NCBI GenBank assembly: GCA_027531445.1
Contig: JAPZRK010000007.1
Coordinates: forward strand, 62,001-126,000
Origin: Leptospira sp.
GTDB taxonomy: Bacteria > Spirochaetota > Leptospiria > Leptospirales > Leptospiraceae
Length of the DNA: 64,000 bases
Reading direction: 5' to 3'
The notes beneath the pieces are model-generated. The model searched no databases and had not been told where the DNA came from. It saw only the letters and a list, made by a program, of their open reading frames with translations. Of this stretch, positions 15,914 to 25,378 are shown piece by piece (within the stretch, counting starts at the first letter, position 1; the number at the start of each line of letters is the position of its first letter). The position numbers and the translations under genes are program-made.

Positions 15914-17881
15914 ATGGCAAAAGAAAGAATCGTCCCACCCAGCAAAGAGTTCGCAAAAAAAGCAAACATTGATCTTAAAACATACAAAGCACGTTACAAA
16001 CTATCTATAGATCAACCCCTAAAATTTTGGGCCCAAGAAGCTGAAAGTTTAACTTGGAGAAAGAAGTGGAAAAAGATTCTTTCACATGATTTTGCGAAGG
16101 CGAAGGTTAAATGGTTTGAAGGTGGGAAAATAAATGTCTCTGAAAATTGTATTGATCGTCATCTAGATTCGCCTCTCCGCAACAAAGCGGCCATTATCTG
16201 GGAAGGCGACAATCCTGATGAAAGCAGAGTTTTAACGTATCAGGACTTACACCGAGAAGTTAATAAATTTGCTAATGTTCTACTCCATCTAAAAGTTAAA
16301 AAGGGCGATCGTGTTCTAATTTATCTTCCTATGATTCCAGAGCTTGCTATAGCAACTTTAGCATGCACACGCATTGGTGCAGTTCATTCTGTTGTTTTCG
16401 GCGGATTTTCACCCGAAGCTCTTCATGGACGAATTGAAGATTCAAAGCCTATACTCGTGATAACTTCAGATGGTGGTTATCGTGGAGGAAAAAACATTCC
16501 ACTTAAAAGTAATGTTGATAAAGCGTTAGATACATCAAAAACGACTATCAAGGATGTAATTGTTGTAAAACGAACTGGTGATGAAGCCACACTGAATTGG
16601 AAAGAGGGCAGAGATCATTGGTACCACTTTCTAATGAAAGATTCATCAATTCCAAAGTATTGTCCACCCGTATCTATGGATGCAGAGGATCCATTATTTA
16701 TACTATATACTTCAGGATCGACAGGTAAACCAAAAGGAGTTTTGCACACAACGGCAGGATATCTGTTAGGTGCAAATTTAACATTTCGGTCTATTTTTGA
16801 TTATAAAGAAACCGATACATTCTGGTGCACGGCAGACATTGGCTGGATCACTGGACATAGCTATATTTTATATGGTCCCTTATCTAACGGTGCAACGACA
16901 CTTATGTTTGAAGGCGTTCCAAGTTACCCAGACCATGGAAGATTTTGGGATGTGATTGATAAATATAGTGTTAGCATTTTTTATACTGCTCCTACTGCAA
17001 TCCGCGCTCTGATGAGAGAGAGTCTGGATTTTGTGAACAAAAGATCTTTAAAATCACTCAGACTTTTAGGAACGGTTGGTGAGCCGATCAATCCAGAAGC
17101 ATGGGAATGGTATTACAAAAATATAGGTAAATCAAGATGTCCCATAGTAGACACTTGGTGGCAAACGGAAACTGGATCTATTATGATTTCGGGAATACCG
17201 GGGGCTATACCACAAAAGCCTGGTTCGGCGAGTCTGCCTTTTTATGGAATCAAACCGGTTTTAGTTGATAATGACGGAAAAGAAATAAAGGAAAAAGGCT
17301 TTATTTCAGGTAATCTCTGCATCGCTTCTCCTTGGCCATCGATGATGAGAGGTGTGTATGGAGATTCAAAAAGATTCTTTGATACCTATTTTTCACAATT
17401 CCCTGGTTATTATTTTACTGGAGATGGAGCAACCCGTGATAAGGATGGTTACTTCCGAATCACTGGTCGAGTTGATGACGTGCTCAATGTTTCAGGTCAC
17501 AGGATAGGTTCCGCTGAGGTTGAAAGTGCTCTCGTTGAGCACAAATCAATTGCGGAAGCGGCTGTAGTTGGTTTTCCTCATGGTATAAAAGGGCAAGGCA
17601 TCTATGCCTATGTAACAGTAAAACAAGGTATAGCGACAAATGATTCATTAAAACAAGAATTGATAGCCAGTGTTGAAAAGATGATTGGAAAGATAGCAAG
17701 ACCAGACGTAATACACTGGGCACCTGGCCTTCCAAAAACAAGATCAGGTAAAATCATGAGAAGGATACTTAGAAAGATAGCATGTGATGAATTTGATACG
17801 TTAGGTGATATTTCTACTCTGGCAGATCCTAATGTCGTTCAAACATTGATAGATGACAAAAAGAAATACCACAGCAACTAA
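15914..17881 (+). CDS. acs: Acetyl-CoA synthetase
   Basis: 655 residues, the usual length for AMP-forming acetate-CoA ligase. It activates acetate to acetyl-CoA through acetyl-AMP. Landmarks are the N-terminal FWAQEAESLTWRKKW, the P-loop-like YTSGSTGKPKGVLHTTAGYL, WCTADIGWITGHSYILYGPL, and the substrate-pocket DTWWQTETG. The GDGATRDKDGYFRITGRVDDV hinge is present, as is the acetylatable lysine in LPKTRSGKIMRRILRKIA. It starts 12 bp after folE with an AAGGAAGGG site directly before ATG. Leptospires oxidise fatty acids as carbon source, so acetate activation fits. Confidence 0.97.
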   Translation: MAKERIVPPSKEFAKKANIDLKTYKARYKLSIDQPLKFWAQEAESLTWRKKWKKILSHDFAKAKVKWFEGGKINVSENCIDRHLDSPLRNKAAIIWEGDNPDESRVLTYQDLHREVNKFANVLLHLKVKKGDRVLIYLPMIPELAIATLACTRIGAVHSVVFGGFSPEALHGRIEDSKPILVITSDGGYRGGKNIPLKSNVDKALDTSKTTIKDVIVVKRTGDEATLNWKEGRDHWYHFLMKDSSIPKYCPPVSMDAEDPLFILYTSGSTGKPKGVLHTTAGYLLGANLTFRSIFDYKETDTFWCTADIGWITGHSYILYGPLSNGATTLMFEGVPSYPDHGRFWDVIDKYSVSIFYTAPTAIRALMRESLDFVNKRSLKSLRLLGTVGEPINPEAWEWYYKNIGKSRCPIVDTWWQTETGSIMISGIPGAIPQKPGSASLPFYGIKPVLVDNDGKEIKEKGFISGNLCIASPWPSMMRGVYGDSKRFFDTYFSQFPGYYFTGDGATRDKDGYFRITGRVDDVLNVSGHRIGSAEVESALVEHKSIAEAAVVGFPHGIKGQGIYAYVTVKQGIATNDSLKQELIASVEKMIGKIARPDVIHWAPGLPKTRSGKIMRRILRKIACDEFDTLGDISTLADPNVVQTLIDDKKKYHSN

Positions 17882-17884
17882 TTC

Positions 17885-19048
17885 TTAAAGCTCCAAACGT
17901 TCTAAGGAGAATGGGCCGATAACAAATAGAAATTCCTTTTCGGAACTCTCTTCGTCCCTTTTCCTCAGTAATGTTCTATAATAATCTGCCTTTAATGGAT
18001 TCTTACTGCGAAACCAATAGACTCCGAAAAGAAGGTATTCCCTATTTTTTCGATATGTTTGTATATGATTTTCAAGCACATCATCTGTCAATGTGTCTCG
18101 ATTCTTAATGTCTTTGCCAAGAGAATCGATGGCCAAGGTTTCTTTTTCCCATCCAAGATTCGCATAACTTTGTCTAAGTAAAAAAAGAAATTCTCCCCTG
18201 TCACCTTTGGCGTTATACTTGAGTGAATTAAAAAATGCTCTTCGAAAAAGCGAAAGCGATTCTAGATAACGATTGTTCTCCTGCATATAAACACCGAATC
18301 GAACAAAATATCTAGTTTCTTCTTTGAAAGTGACACAAGCCATAGTGTATGCATCTTCGATCAACGGAGATTTAGTTCCCCTTCTTGCAAGAATCAATGT
18401 TTCGAACAATCCCTCCACTCGAGGAAAAAATGGAAGATACCGTAAAGCTAGGTCTTCTGCCTCCTTCCATTTTTTAAGTTTGATATTTTTGGTTAAGGAA
18501 GATTGTAAGGAATCCCCTTCAGAGGCGAAGGAATTATCATTCTCCAGACTTTGAATATATGTTTGGTAATCAGCTTCCTTTCCAATCCGTCTTGAAAGTA
18601 TTGCTGATTTAAAGATGCGATATTTATCCGTCGGAACCAGTTTTAAAAATCTCTGATTGTACAAAAGCGCCAATTCTGGTTTTCGTTCCGATTCATAGAA
18701 ATCTGCAATTCTAAGCTCAAGCAAGTTTTGATTTGGATTGAGGTCAGCCGATTTACGATACGCTTCCATTGCTTCGAACTGTTTGCCTAGTTTCCAGAAT
18801 GCATCACCGGTAAGATTAAAATATCGAAATTCCGGTTCTGGACGAAGATCAAGAGCTTTTGCTAAGAAGGAGAAAGAATTGCTCGGCTGATCCGTGATGA
18901 TTTTCTGTTCAGCGATATCTAAGAGGTGGTCATATGTGAAGAATACCTTTACCGGATTCAAAGATTCCGCATAAATTCCAGTTTGAAACTGAAATAGACT
19001 TGTTAAGAGAAGCCATAATTGACATATTCTCCTTGACCGTGATTGCAT
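17885..19048 (-). CDS. Exported TPR-containing protein of unknown function
   Basis: 387 residues with a signal peptide (basic MQSRSRR, hydrophobic to about residue 23, then IYAES). Tetratricopeptide-like helices are visible at about residues 55-125 (FNLTGDAFWKLGKQFEAMEAYRKSADLNPN). The rest is helical without further recognisable motifs. It is probably periplasmic and acts as a protein-protein scaffold. It is convergent with acs (3 bp apart) and divergent from hppA. No partner is evident. Confidence 0.7.
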   Translation of the reverse strand: MQSRSRRICQLWLLLTSLFQFQTGIYAESLNPVKVFFTYDHLLDIAEQKIITDQPSNSFSFLAKALDLRPEPEFRYFNLTGDAFWKLGKQFEAMEAYRKSADLNPNQNLLELRIADFYESERKPELALLYNQRFLKLVPTDKYRIFKSAILSRRIGKEADYQTYIQSLENDNSFASEGDSLQSSLTKNIKLKKWKEAEDLALRYLPFFPRVEGLFETLILARRGTKSPLIEDAYTMACVTFKEETRYFVRFGVYMQENNRYLESLSLFRRAFFNSLKYNAKGDRGEFLFLLRQSYANLGWEKETLAIDSLGKDIKNRDTLTDDVLENHIQTYRKNREYLLFGVYWFRSKNPLKADYYRTLLRKRDEESSEKEFLFVIGPFSLERLEL

Positions 19049-19120
19049 CTATGGTTTCTCATCGGTCATCTTTCAAAATTACTTAGAAAATCAAATATTC
19101 CACTCTAAAAGAGGATCTTC

Positions 19121-21268
19121 ATGAATGCAGAGCTGATCATAATCGCTATGGCCTTACTTTCCATTGTCACGGCGATATTCTACGCTAGCCGAGTCGTTCG
19201 AATTAAAGTTGGTGCCGAAGGTGGCAACGTTGAACAAAACAAGCGCTTAATCGAAATTGCCGCCGCTATTTCCGAGGGAGCTATGGCTTTCTTATTAAGA
19301 GAATATCGAGTCATTTTACTATTTATCAGTTTTATGACCGTTCTTATATTTCTTCTACTCGATAATCCGAAAACGGCTTTCAACGAAGGGATTTACACAT
19401 CAGTTGCCTTCATTAGCGGTGCTTTGATCTCCTGCCTCTCTGGTTTTATCGGAATGAAGATTGCAACGGCTGGAAACGTCCGTACAGCGCAAGCAGCAAA
19501 GACTTCCTTATCGGGTGCTTTCCGAGTAGCTTTTGACTCTGGGGCGGTGATGGGTTTTGGTCTGATTGGTCTTGCTGTGCTTGGACTGATAGGACTCTTT
19601 ATGGCTTTTACTGGTCTGAACCTTGGCGTTGAAAAACACATCCTTATGGAGTCTCTCGCTGGTTTTGGTTTGGGTGGATCTTCAGTAGCACTTTTCGGAC
19701 GAGTGGGTGGTGGTATCTACACAAAGGCAGCCGACGTAGGCGCTGACTTAGTAGGTAAAGTTGAGAAAGGTATACCGGAAGATGATCCTAGAAACCCGGC
19801 AACTATTGCAGATAACGTTGGAGACAACGTGGGTGATATTGCAGGAATGGGTGCTGACCTTTTCGGATCTGCTGCTGAAGCAACTTGTGCCGCACTCGTG
19901 ATTGGTGCCACAGCATCTGCATTAGCTGACAATACAGCCGCACTTCTTTATCCATTGTTGATTTCTGCTGTTGGTATTCCTGCATCACTCATCACATCAT
20001 TCTTTGCTCGGGTGAAAGAAGGTGGAAATGTTGAAAAAGCATTAAAAATGCAACTTTGGATTTCAACTTTCTTAGTCGCAGGTGCATTGTATTTTGTTAC
20101 AGACATTTTTATGGTTGATTCATTTCAAATCGCTGACCAAACAATTACAAAGTGGAATGTTTATACTTCAGTTCTACTTGGTCTTTTCGCTGGTATGTTG
20201 ATCGGTTGGATTACAGAAATTTACACTTCGCACTCTTACAAGCCGGTTCGTGAAGTGGCAGATGCATGTGATACAGGTGCTGCAACTAACATCATCTACG
20301 GTCTTGCTCTTGGATATAAATCATCAGTAATTCCAGTAGTTCTTCTCGTGATCGTCATTGTTGTATCTAATATCGTTGCTGGTATGTATGGTATTGCTGT
20401 AGCAGCGATCGGTATGATATCAACTATCGCGATCGGACTAACTATTGATGCGTATGGACCAGTTTCTGATAACGCTGGTGGTATTGCTGAAATGGCAGAA
20501 CTCGGTAAAGAAGTGCGCGACCGCACAGACAATTTAGATGCAGCTGGAAACACAACGGCGGCCGTCGGAAAAGGTTTTGCGATCGGATCTGCTGCTCTTA
20601 CATCTCTCGCATTATTTGCGGCCTTTATTACAAGAACACAAGCCACTTCAAAAAGCATGGGAGAAGGTGCCATCGATCTAACATCTATTGAACTACTAGA
20701 TCCTTGGGTATTCGGTGGATTGTTGTTTGGTGCTATGTTACCTTTCATTTTTTCCGCAATGACAATGAAATCAGTTGGAAAAGCGGCTTTGGATATGGTA
20801 AAAGAAGTTCGCCGCCAGTTCAAAGAGATTCCTGGATTGATGGAAGGTACCGCAAAACCTGAGTATGCAAAATGTGTCGATATTTCAACATCTGCGGCAC
20901 TCAGAGAAATGATTCCTCCAGGTATGCTTGTTTTATTGAGCCCAATCGTAGTTGGTTATCTCTTTGGAGTCAAATCGCTAGCTGGTATGTTAGCTGGTGC
21001 CTTGGTTTCCGGAGTTGTGATGGCGATTTCAATGGCAAACTCAGGCGGCGCTTGGGATAATGCGAAAAAGTACATCGAAAAGACTGCTGGTGGAAAAGGA
21101 TCTGACAAACACAAAGCGGCAGTTGTTGGAGATACTGTAGGTGATCCATTTAAAGATACATCTGGTCCTTCAATTAACATTCTAATCAAATTGATGGCTA
21201 TCACATCACTTGTCTTCGCTGAGTTTTTTGTCTTAAAAGGTGGGATTTTGCTTCCATTCTTTAAATAA
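19121..21268 (+). CDS. hppA: Membrane-bound, K+-dependent-type pyrophosphatase
   Basis: 715 residues and about 16 hydrophobic helices. It couples pyrophosphate hydrolysis to H+ (or Na+) export. The substrate-binding acidic motifs are present: DVGADLVGKVEKGIPEDDPRNPA, DNVGDNVGDIAGMGADLFGS, SDNAGGIAEMAEL, and near the end GDTVGDPFKDTSGPS. The stretch GNTTAAVGKGFAIGSAAL (about residues 475-492) has Ala and Gly where K+-independent enzymes have Lys and Thr, which marks the K+-dependent class. Whether H+ or Na+ is pumped cannot be settled by eye. ATG 19121 has GAGGA 6 bases upstream, and a strong hairpin terminator follows. Confidence 0.96.
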   Translation: MNAELIIIAMALLSIVTAIFYASRVVRIKVGAEGGNVEQNKRLIEIAAAISEGAMAFLLREYRVILLFISFMTVLIFLLLDNPKTAFNEGIYTSVAFISGALISCLSGFIGMKIATAGNVRTAQAAKTSLSGAFRVAFDSGAVMGFGLIGLAVLGLIGLFMAFTGLNLGVEKHILMESLAGFGLGGSSVALFGRVGGGIYTKAADVGADLVGKVEKGIPEDDPRNPATIADNVGDNVGDIAGMGADLFGSAAEATCAALVIGATASALADNTAALLYPLLISAVGIPASLITSFFARVKEGGNVEKALKMQLWISTFLVAGALYFVTDIFMVDSFQIADQTITKWNVYTSVLLGLFAGMLIGWITEIYTSHSYKPVREVADACDTGAATNIIYGLALGYKSSVIPVVLLVIVIVVSNIVAGMYGIAVAAIGMISTIAIGLTIDAYGPVSDNAGGIAEMAELGKEVRDRTDNLDAAGNTTAAVGKGFAIGSAALTSLALFAAFITRTQATSKSMGEGAIDLTSIELLDPWVFGGLLFGAMLPFIFSAMTMKSVGKAALDMVKEVRRQFKEIPGLMEGTAKPEYAKCVDISTSAALREMIPPGMLVLLSPIVVGYLFGVKSLAGMLAGALVSGVVMAISMANSGGAWDNAKKYIEKTAGGKGSDKHKAAVVGDTVGDPFKDTSGPSINILIKLMAITSLVFAEFFVLKGGILLPFFK

Positions 21269-21292
21269 GATCTAAGAATTTCTCATTTGTAT

Positions 21293-21322
21293 AAAAAGCC
21301 GGACAGTTTGTTCGGCTTTTTT
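21293..21322. terminator. Bidirectional Rho-independent terminator
   Basis: AAAAAGCCGGAC and GTTCGGCTTTTT form a 12-bp stem with one wobble around the loop AGTTT. T-runs follow on both strands, so it can serve hppA (plus) and the convergent lipoprotein gene at 21326 (minus). Confidence 0.9.
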
Positions 21323-21325
21323 AAT

Positions 21326-21769
21326 TTATTGAGTTGTAAAAGAAAAAGTAAAATCTGAGCCTAAAGTTTCACCAGAAGTAGATCGGATCGCTGATTTTAA
21401 TGTTATGCTGTAGGTACTTGCAGCATCAAAAACATTGCTCGGTCGAATAGTCAAAGTGACAGTCGATGTTGAAGCTGATAAGCTTGATATGCTATTTGTT
21501 GCTGGTTGAACGAACGAAATGTTTCCTGAAATGGAAGTATTATCTAAAGATCGATTAAATAAGATCGAGATATTTGTGTTTCGATTGATACCAGTTTCTC
21601 CATTCGATGGATTTGTACTGGTAACACCGAAGGGAGCAGTAGCCGTCGCTGCCGGTAATGCTAGAAGTCCCAATAAGAAGGGTTCAGGCTTTGGAGTGCA
21701 ACCAAAGACAAAAAATGAAACAATTATGGTATTTAGAAAAGATAATTTATTTCCTATCTCGGAGTTCAT
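21326..21769 (-). CDS. Lipoprotein with a bacterial Ig-like (Big_5) domain
   Basis: 147 residues. A type II signal peptide ends in a lipobox-like FFVFGC (Cys about 24). The rest is one Big_5/SwmB-type domain: VTSTNPSNGETGINRNTNISILFNRSLD opening, TVTLTIRPSNVFDAASTYSITLKSAI in the centre and a final DFTFSFTTQ. Such domains are common in Leptospira surface lipoproteins and usually mediate adhesion or act as spacers; the function here is unknown. It is followed by the bidirectional terminator shared with hppA. Confidence 0.8.
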   Translation of the reverse strand: MNSEIGNKLSFLNTIIVSFFVFGCTPKPEPFLLGLLALPAATATAPFGVTSTNPSNGETGINRNTNISILFNRSLDNTSISGNISFVQPATNSISSLSASTSTVTLTIRPSNVFDAASTYSITLKSAIRSTSGETLGSDFTFSFTTQ

Positions 21770-21792
21770 AATTGTTCTTCTATTATTTACGA

Positions 21793-22116
21793 CTAAACAC
21801 CCTTAATTATTGTGCATAGTTTTGCATAAATTCCCAAAATTGTAAAAGAACGCTGGTCTATCGTATTTATTTTTGAAACATAGGCATGTTCTTGAGCAGT
21901 TGAAATTGTAGCATCGCCCCAAGCAATGAGACCCAGTATCGAGTAAGCGCATGCTGATCCTTCTTTCGAAGAGATAGAACCTGTACTATAAAGAGTTAAA
22001 GTGTGTTCGGAGAAAAGGAGAGGTTGTGGTCCGGATCCGGTAGAAGCACAAGTAGTGAAGAAAGATAAGAGTAAGCAGAGAAATCCTCTCTGTATTCTAA
22101 TATATTTATTTCCCAT
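21793..22116 (-). CDS. TRL-like lipoprotein (copy 1)
   Basis: 107 residues. The signal peptide ends in a lipobox-like LLSFFTTC (Cys about 23). The mature part follows the TRL-like family pattern: GPQPLLFSEHTLTLYSTG, GSACAYSILGLIAWGDATISTA, KINTIDQRSF, and the terminal ILGIYAKLCTIIKG. The family is named after a tRNA-linked locus; function unknown. The ATG lies 11 bp inside the preceding TRL-like gene, so the two are coupled. A second tandem pair is at 49.7-50.3 kb. Confidence 0.8.
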   Translation of the reverse strand: MGNKYIRIQRGFLCLLLSFFTTCASTGSGPQPLLFSEHTLTLYSTGSISSKEGSACAYSILGLIAWGDATISTAQEHAYVSKINTIDQRSFTILGIYAKLCTIIKGV

Positions 22117-22432
22117 AGATCAAAGTACAGTATTCCTGAAGAAATAGATATTGTGTTTTGACAGAGTGATCGATTGAATAAATTTCCTTAATATTTGCCT
22201 GGTTTTGTGCGATTTCGGAACTGGCATCTCCATATGAAACCAAACCAAAATAGCTTGTGATACATGATTCGCCCATCTTAAATTGATATCTTGGAGAGGT
22301 TGATTTTCCATATATTCCCTGCACACCTTGATTTTTAAATACAGTGAGGCTTGGATTCCCAGATTGAATACTCAAACAAGCATTTCCCAAAATAGCAAAC
22401 ATACACAAAAAATTATTAAGGTTTCGAATCAT
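22106..22432 (-). CDS. TRL-like lipoprotein or exported protein (copy 2, diverged)
   Basis: About 108 residues from ATG 22432; the longer frame to 22501 would bury the signal peptide. The N-terminus MIRNLNNFLCMFAILGNAC is a signal peptide with a possible lipobox (LGNAC). The TRL core is visible but diverged: GVQGIYGKS, GESCITSYFGLVSYGDASSEIA, IYSIDHSVK, and the terminal LQEYCTLIYGK. It overlaps the barrel gene upstream by 17 bp and the other TRL-like gene downstream by 11 bp, which indicates one transcript. Function unknown. Confidence 0.72.
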   Translation of the reverse strand: MIRNLNNFLCMFAILGNACLSIQSGNPSLTVFKNQGVQGIYGKSTSPRYQFKMGESCITSYFGLVSYGDASSEIAQNQANIKEIYSIDHSVKTQYLFLQEYCTLIYGK

Positions 22433-23261
22433 TGATGGTGTCAAAGAAGTAAAAATAGGAAAAACGGATGCCCCTATCCATCGCGTTCTCGTTACGTGCA
22501 AGTATACTCAATTGCAAAGATAAACTAAAAGTACCAATTGATTCAGATTTGTAAGCGATACCCGGGTAAATATTGAAGAAACGAGTTTTTGTATCTACAT
22601 TACGATCAAATGGCTCTCGGTATTCTAACTCTAAAAACATTCGTATACTTTCTGTAGCGGCAAATGAAGGCGCTATTCCAAATTGATAATACCTTCGAAA
22701 TTCTTCTAACGTACCTTCCTTCATTTTCTGATTCGTTTCTGTTTGGAATCTTAATTCACTCATAATTTCAAATCGTCCCGATTTAAAACCTAAACCAAAA
22801 TTTGGACGAATCAAATAGTATTCAGGATTCTCTCGTTCTCGCAGCTCGCCTCCACGTTTACGATCGAAGAATGAAATTCCTCCGCCGACCAAAAGTTGTC
22901 CTGAGGCGAAATCAAAAATCTTCCCATATTTCAGTCCGAAATTCCAGCGATTCCATGTCTCTTCTACTGCAGAATTTGTTTGAACATAGTTGGTTTTTCC
23001 GATGGAGGATGTTATTGAAAAATTGTTCCAAAAATTATATTCACCTTCAATATTAAGATTTTTGTTTTGTTCATAAATCCCTAGATTTCTTTTATCCCAA
23101 TAACTTGCATTGACTCGAATTTTATTGTAGATAGCGACAGGTTCAATCTGTAATGGATGTGCAAAGTTGGATTTTGATTCTGCAAAATTGGCTGAATGAA
23201 AAATATGAAACAATAAAAAAAGAGAAAAACCTTTATAAAGTAAAGAGAAGATTGTTTTCAT
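22416..23261 (-). CDS. Predicted outer-membrane beta-barrel protein
   Basis: 281 residues. A signal peptide (to about residue 27, NFAES) is followed by many alternating amphipathic strands with aromatic girdles (VRVNASYWDK-like, SFFDRKRGG, FGLGFKSGRFEIMSELRF, YRYYQFGIAPSF) and strands near the C-terminus ending SYFYFFDT. The composition and length suggest a 12-stranded barrel. No family is recognised. The ATG overlaps the upstream SGNH-hydrolase stop by 4 bp, and it overlaps the TRL-like gene downstream, so it belongs to a five-gene envelope operon (24112 to 21793). Confidence 0.6.
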   Translation of the reverse strand: MKTIFSLLYKGFSLFLLFHIFHSANFAESKSNFAHPLQIEPVAIYNKIRVNASYWDKRNLGIYEQNKNLNIEGEYNFWNNFSITSSIGKTNYVQTNSAVEETWNRWNFGLKYGKIFDFASGQLLVGGGISFFDRKRGGELRERENPEYYLIRPNFGLGFKSGRFEIMSELRFQTETNQKMKEGTLEEFRRYYQFGIAPSFAATESIRMFLELEYREPFDRNVDTKTRFFNIYPGIAYKSESIGTFSLSLQLSILARNENAMDRGIRFSYFYFFDTINDSKP

Positions 23262-24112
23262 GGATTTACACCCGTTATAGGAGAAATCAATTTACTAAAA
23301 TTGTTCCCGATGATTTCAAATCCTAAGTTGTTTGGATGTATACAATCCAACATTAATTCCGACTTTGCAATTGGTGGCCCACCCAAACTTCTCCTTAAAT
23401 CAGTGTAATAGAATGTAGGTTCTTCCGAAGTGATTCCTCTTAACATTTCATTGTAAGCATTCAAAATCGAAACTGAGTAGGTTTCTACGTTTTCAGAGCT
23501 CACTCCGGCAGAAATAAATTTTGTTCTACATCCTTCATCGGCACCTGGTATGACTGCTGATTTATACGGATTTGAATAATCATATCCATGTATGATCCAT
23601 TTTAACGGAGCACCACCATATTTTGAAAGTTTAAAGGCATTGCCCGATTGTATCATTACCTTTAAATCGTTTTTGATCTCACGGAGTCTTGTTGATTTAG
23701 TAGCTTCGAAGTTATTAGCATATTCGGATAAATTGGCCTGTAAATCATTGCCACCTAGTGAGAGTAGAATTGTATTTACATCAGCTCCAGCCTGATCAAT
23801 CACCTGGTAATGCAATCCTTGACTAAATGCTGCCTTAAGTGTTTGTCCACCTAGTGTAGCGCCTGTAATTTGGTAGCCATGTTTATTTTCTAGTTGAATG
23901 CGAAGGGTATCAATGGCAGGAAATCCTAAGAGTAAGTCAGTCCAACTATCCCCAATCATTCCCACTCGGGTTGGTTGTTTTTTTCCACATCCGGCAAATG
24001 AGTAACAAATGATGTTCAGGGCTGCATCATCGAAATAGTCTTTTTTAGTATCGCAGTTGCTGACTGTTAAAAACGAGGAAACTATAATTAGAGAAGCGAA
24101 TCTCGAATGCAT
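23258..24112 (-). CDS. SGNH/GDSL hydrolase lipoprotein
   Basis: 284 residues. The signal peptide ends in a lipobox-like LTVSNC (Cys about 20). All four SGNH blocks are visible: GMIGDSWTD (Ser nucleophile; GDSW rather than GDSL), the Gly in GATLGGQTL, LSLGGNDL (block III Asn), and DCIHPN (catalytic Asp-x-x-His). It is therefore likely an active esterase or acyl hydrolase anchored to an envelope membrane. The substrate is unknown (acetylated polysaccharide or lipid are options). The stop overlaps the next gene's start by 4 bp and it lies 4 bp after the symporter gene. Confidence 0.85.
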   Translation of the reverse strand: MHSRFASLIIVSSFLTVSNCDTKKDYFDDAALNIICYSFAGCGKKQPTRVGMIGDSWTDLLLGFPAIDTLRIQLENKHGYQITGATLGGQTLKAAFSQGLHYQVIDQAGADVNTILLSLGGNDLQANLSEYANNFEATKSTRLREIKNDLKVMIQSGNAFKLSKYGGAPLKWIIHGYDYSNPYKSAVIPGADEGCRTKFISAGVSSENVETYSVSILNAYNEMLRGITSEEPTFYYTDLRRSLGGPPIAKSELMLDCIHPNNLGFEIIGNNFSKLISPITGVNP

Positions 24113-24116
24113 TCAC

Positions 24117-25364
24117 TCATTTTGATTGCCGAGACCATCTGTCAATAATTACGGAAGCTACTAAATCGCCACTTAGGTTTACAGAAGTGCGACACATATC
24201 TAAAAATCTATCTACTCCGAAAATCAGCGCAATCCCTTCGACTGGAATCTGAAATGTCTGAAGGATTGAGGCTAAGATGACAATACCCACGCCAGGCGTT
24301 GCGGCCGTCCCAATAGAAGCACCAGTTACACTCAGTACAAGTAAAATGAGTTGGGGCAGAGTGAATTCAATTTGATATATCTGACTGATGAAAATTGTTG
24401 CTACTGCTTGATAAAGGGCGGTCCCATCCATATTGATAGTCGCACCTAACGGTAAAACAAAATCAGCTACTTTCTCTTTGATATGAAGCTTAGTTTTAGC
24501 AATAGTAAGTGAAATAGGAAGAACAGAGCTAGAACTTGAAGTAGAAAACCCTAAAATCTGAACCTCGCGAATTGAGGCTAGAAAATGAAATGGGTTTCTT
24601 TTGCCGAGTATAAATACAATGATCAGATAAAAACAAAGCAGAAGAAGAAGTCCAAATATGACACAGGCTACATAATATAACAGAGCAATCATTAGACTTG
24701 CCCCAATTTGTGTAACTGCGTAAGCCATTAAACCAAATACAGCAAAGGGAGCCATCTTCATAATTTGACTTACAGTCCATATACAAAACGATTCCAGAGA
24801 TTTGAAGAAGATCCGGAGGGGCTCCGAATCCATTTTGTTAGATGATAAAAAGAAAATTCCGAGTATGACTCCGAGTAAAACAAGAGATAACATCTTTTGT
24901 TCAGAAAATGCTCGAACGATATTTTTAGGAATGATCTCTGAAATTATAAATGGTATCGCTTCATCCTTTTCAATTTTTTGAACCTTTATATCACTTTTTA
25001 TGGCAGGCAATATCGAAGATTCAATGTGAGAGCCAGGCTTAACGAACGATGCAATGGAAATTCCTATGATGACGGCGATGATCGTTGTGGAGACAAAATA
25101 TGCAATTGTTCGAGTTCCTAAGTTTAAAAGTTCACTCACATTTTCTAAACTAGAAACACCTAGTGCAACGGAAGAGATTACGAGTGGAATCATAATCATT
25201 TGTAATAAATTGAGAAAAATGTCTCCAGGAAATTTTAGCCAAGGTAGAATCGCATCCGAGGTGATCTTTGTAAAAACATTTGCCTCTGGATGTAAGCAAA
25301 TTCCAGTAAGACTGCCAAGAAAAAAACTAATGAGTATTAGAAGCCAAAATGGAATGCGTTTCAT
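24117..25364 (-). CDS. Dicarboxylate/amino acid:cation (Na+ or H+) symporter, GltP/DctA type
   Basis: 415 residues with about eight transmembrane segments and two re-entrant loops. Family signatures are the serine-rich hairpin STSSSSSVLPISL, the NMDGTALYQ motif of TM7, and TGASIGTAATPGVG in hairpin 2, with FGVDRFLDMCRTSVNLSGD carrying the aspartate and arginine/threonine that contact the substrate. These transporters import C4-dicarboxylates, glutamate or aspartate. Arginine in RFLDMCRT suggests an acidic amino acid or dicarboxylate, but the exact substrate is not resolvable. It lies between the SNF2 helicase gene (14 bp upstream) and the SGNH hydrolase gene. Confidence 0.9.
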   Translation of the reverse strand: MKRIPFWLLILISFFLGSLTGICLHPEANVFTKITSDAILPWLKFPGDIFLNLLQMIMIPLVISSVALGVSSLENVSELLNLGTRTIAYFVSTTIIAVIIGISIASFVKPGSHIESSILPAIKSDIKVQKIEKDEAIPFIISEIIPKNIVRAFSEQKMLSLVLLGVILGIFFLSSNKMDSEPLRIFFKSLESFCIWTVSQIMKMAPFAVFGLMAYAVTQIGASLMIALLYYVACVIFGLLLLLCFYLIIVFILGKRNPFHFLASIREVQILGFSTSSSSSVLPISLTIAKTKLHIKEKVADFVLPLGATINMDGTALYQAVATIFISQIYQIEFTLPQLILLVLSVTGASIGTAATPGVGIVILASILQTFQIPVEGIALIFGVDRFLDMCRTSVNLSGDLVASVIIDRWSRQSK

Positions 25365-25378
25365 ATAGTTACTTTGAG

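Noticed and set aside
17915..17922. Exact GCCGATAA (sigma-28 -10 sequence)
   Set aside because: It lies inside the minus-strand TPR gene, has no TAAA-like -35 at 15 bp (AACG), and no plus-strand gene follows. It shows the chance rate of the motif.
20296..20823. 175-codon antisense open frame inside hppA
   Set aside because: Shadow of a strongly conserved pyrophosphatase gene; its translation is Ala/Thr/Ile-rich low-complexity sequence with no start signal or family.
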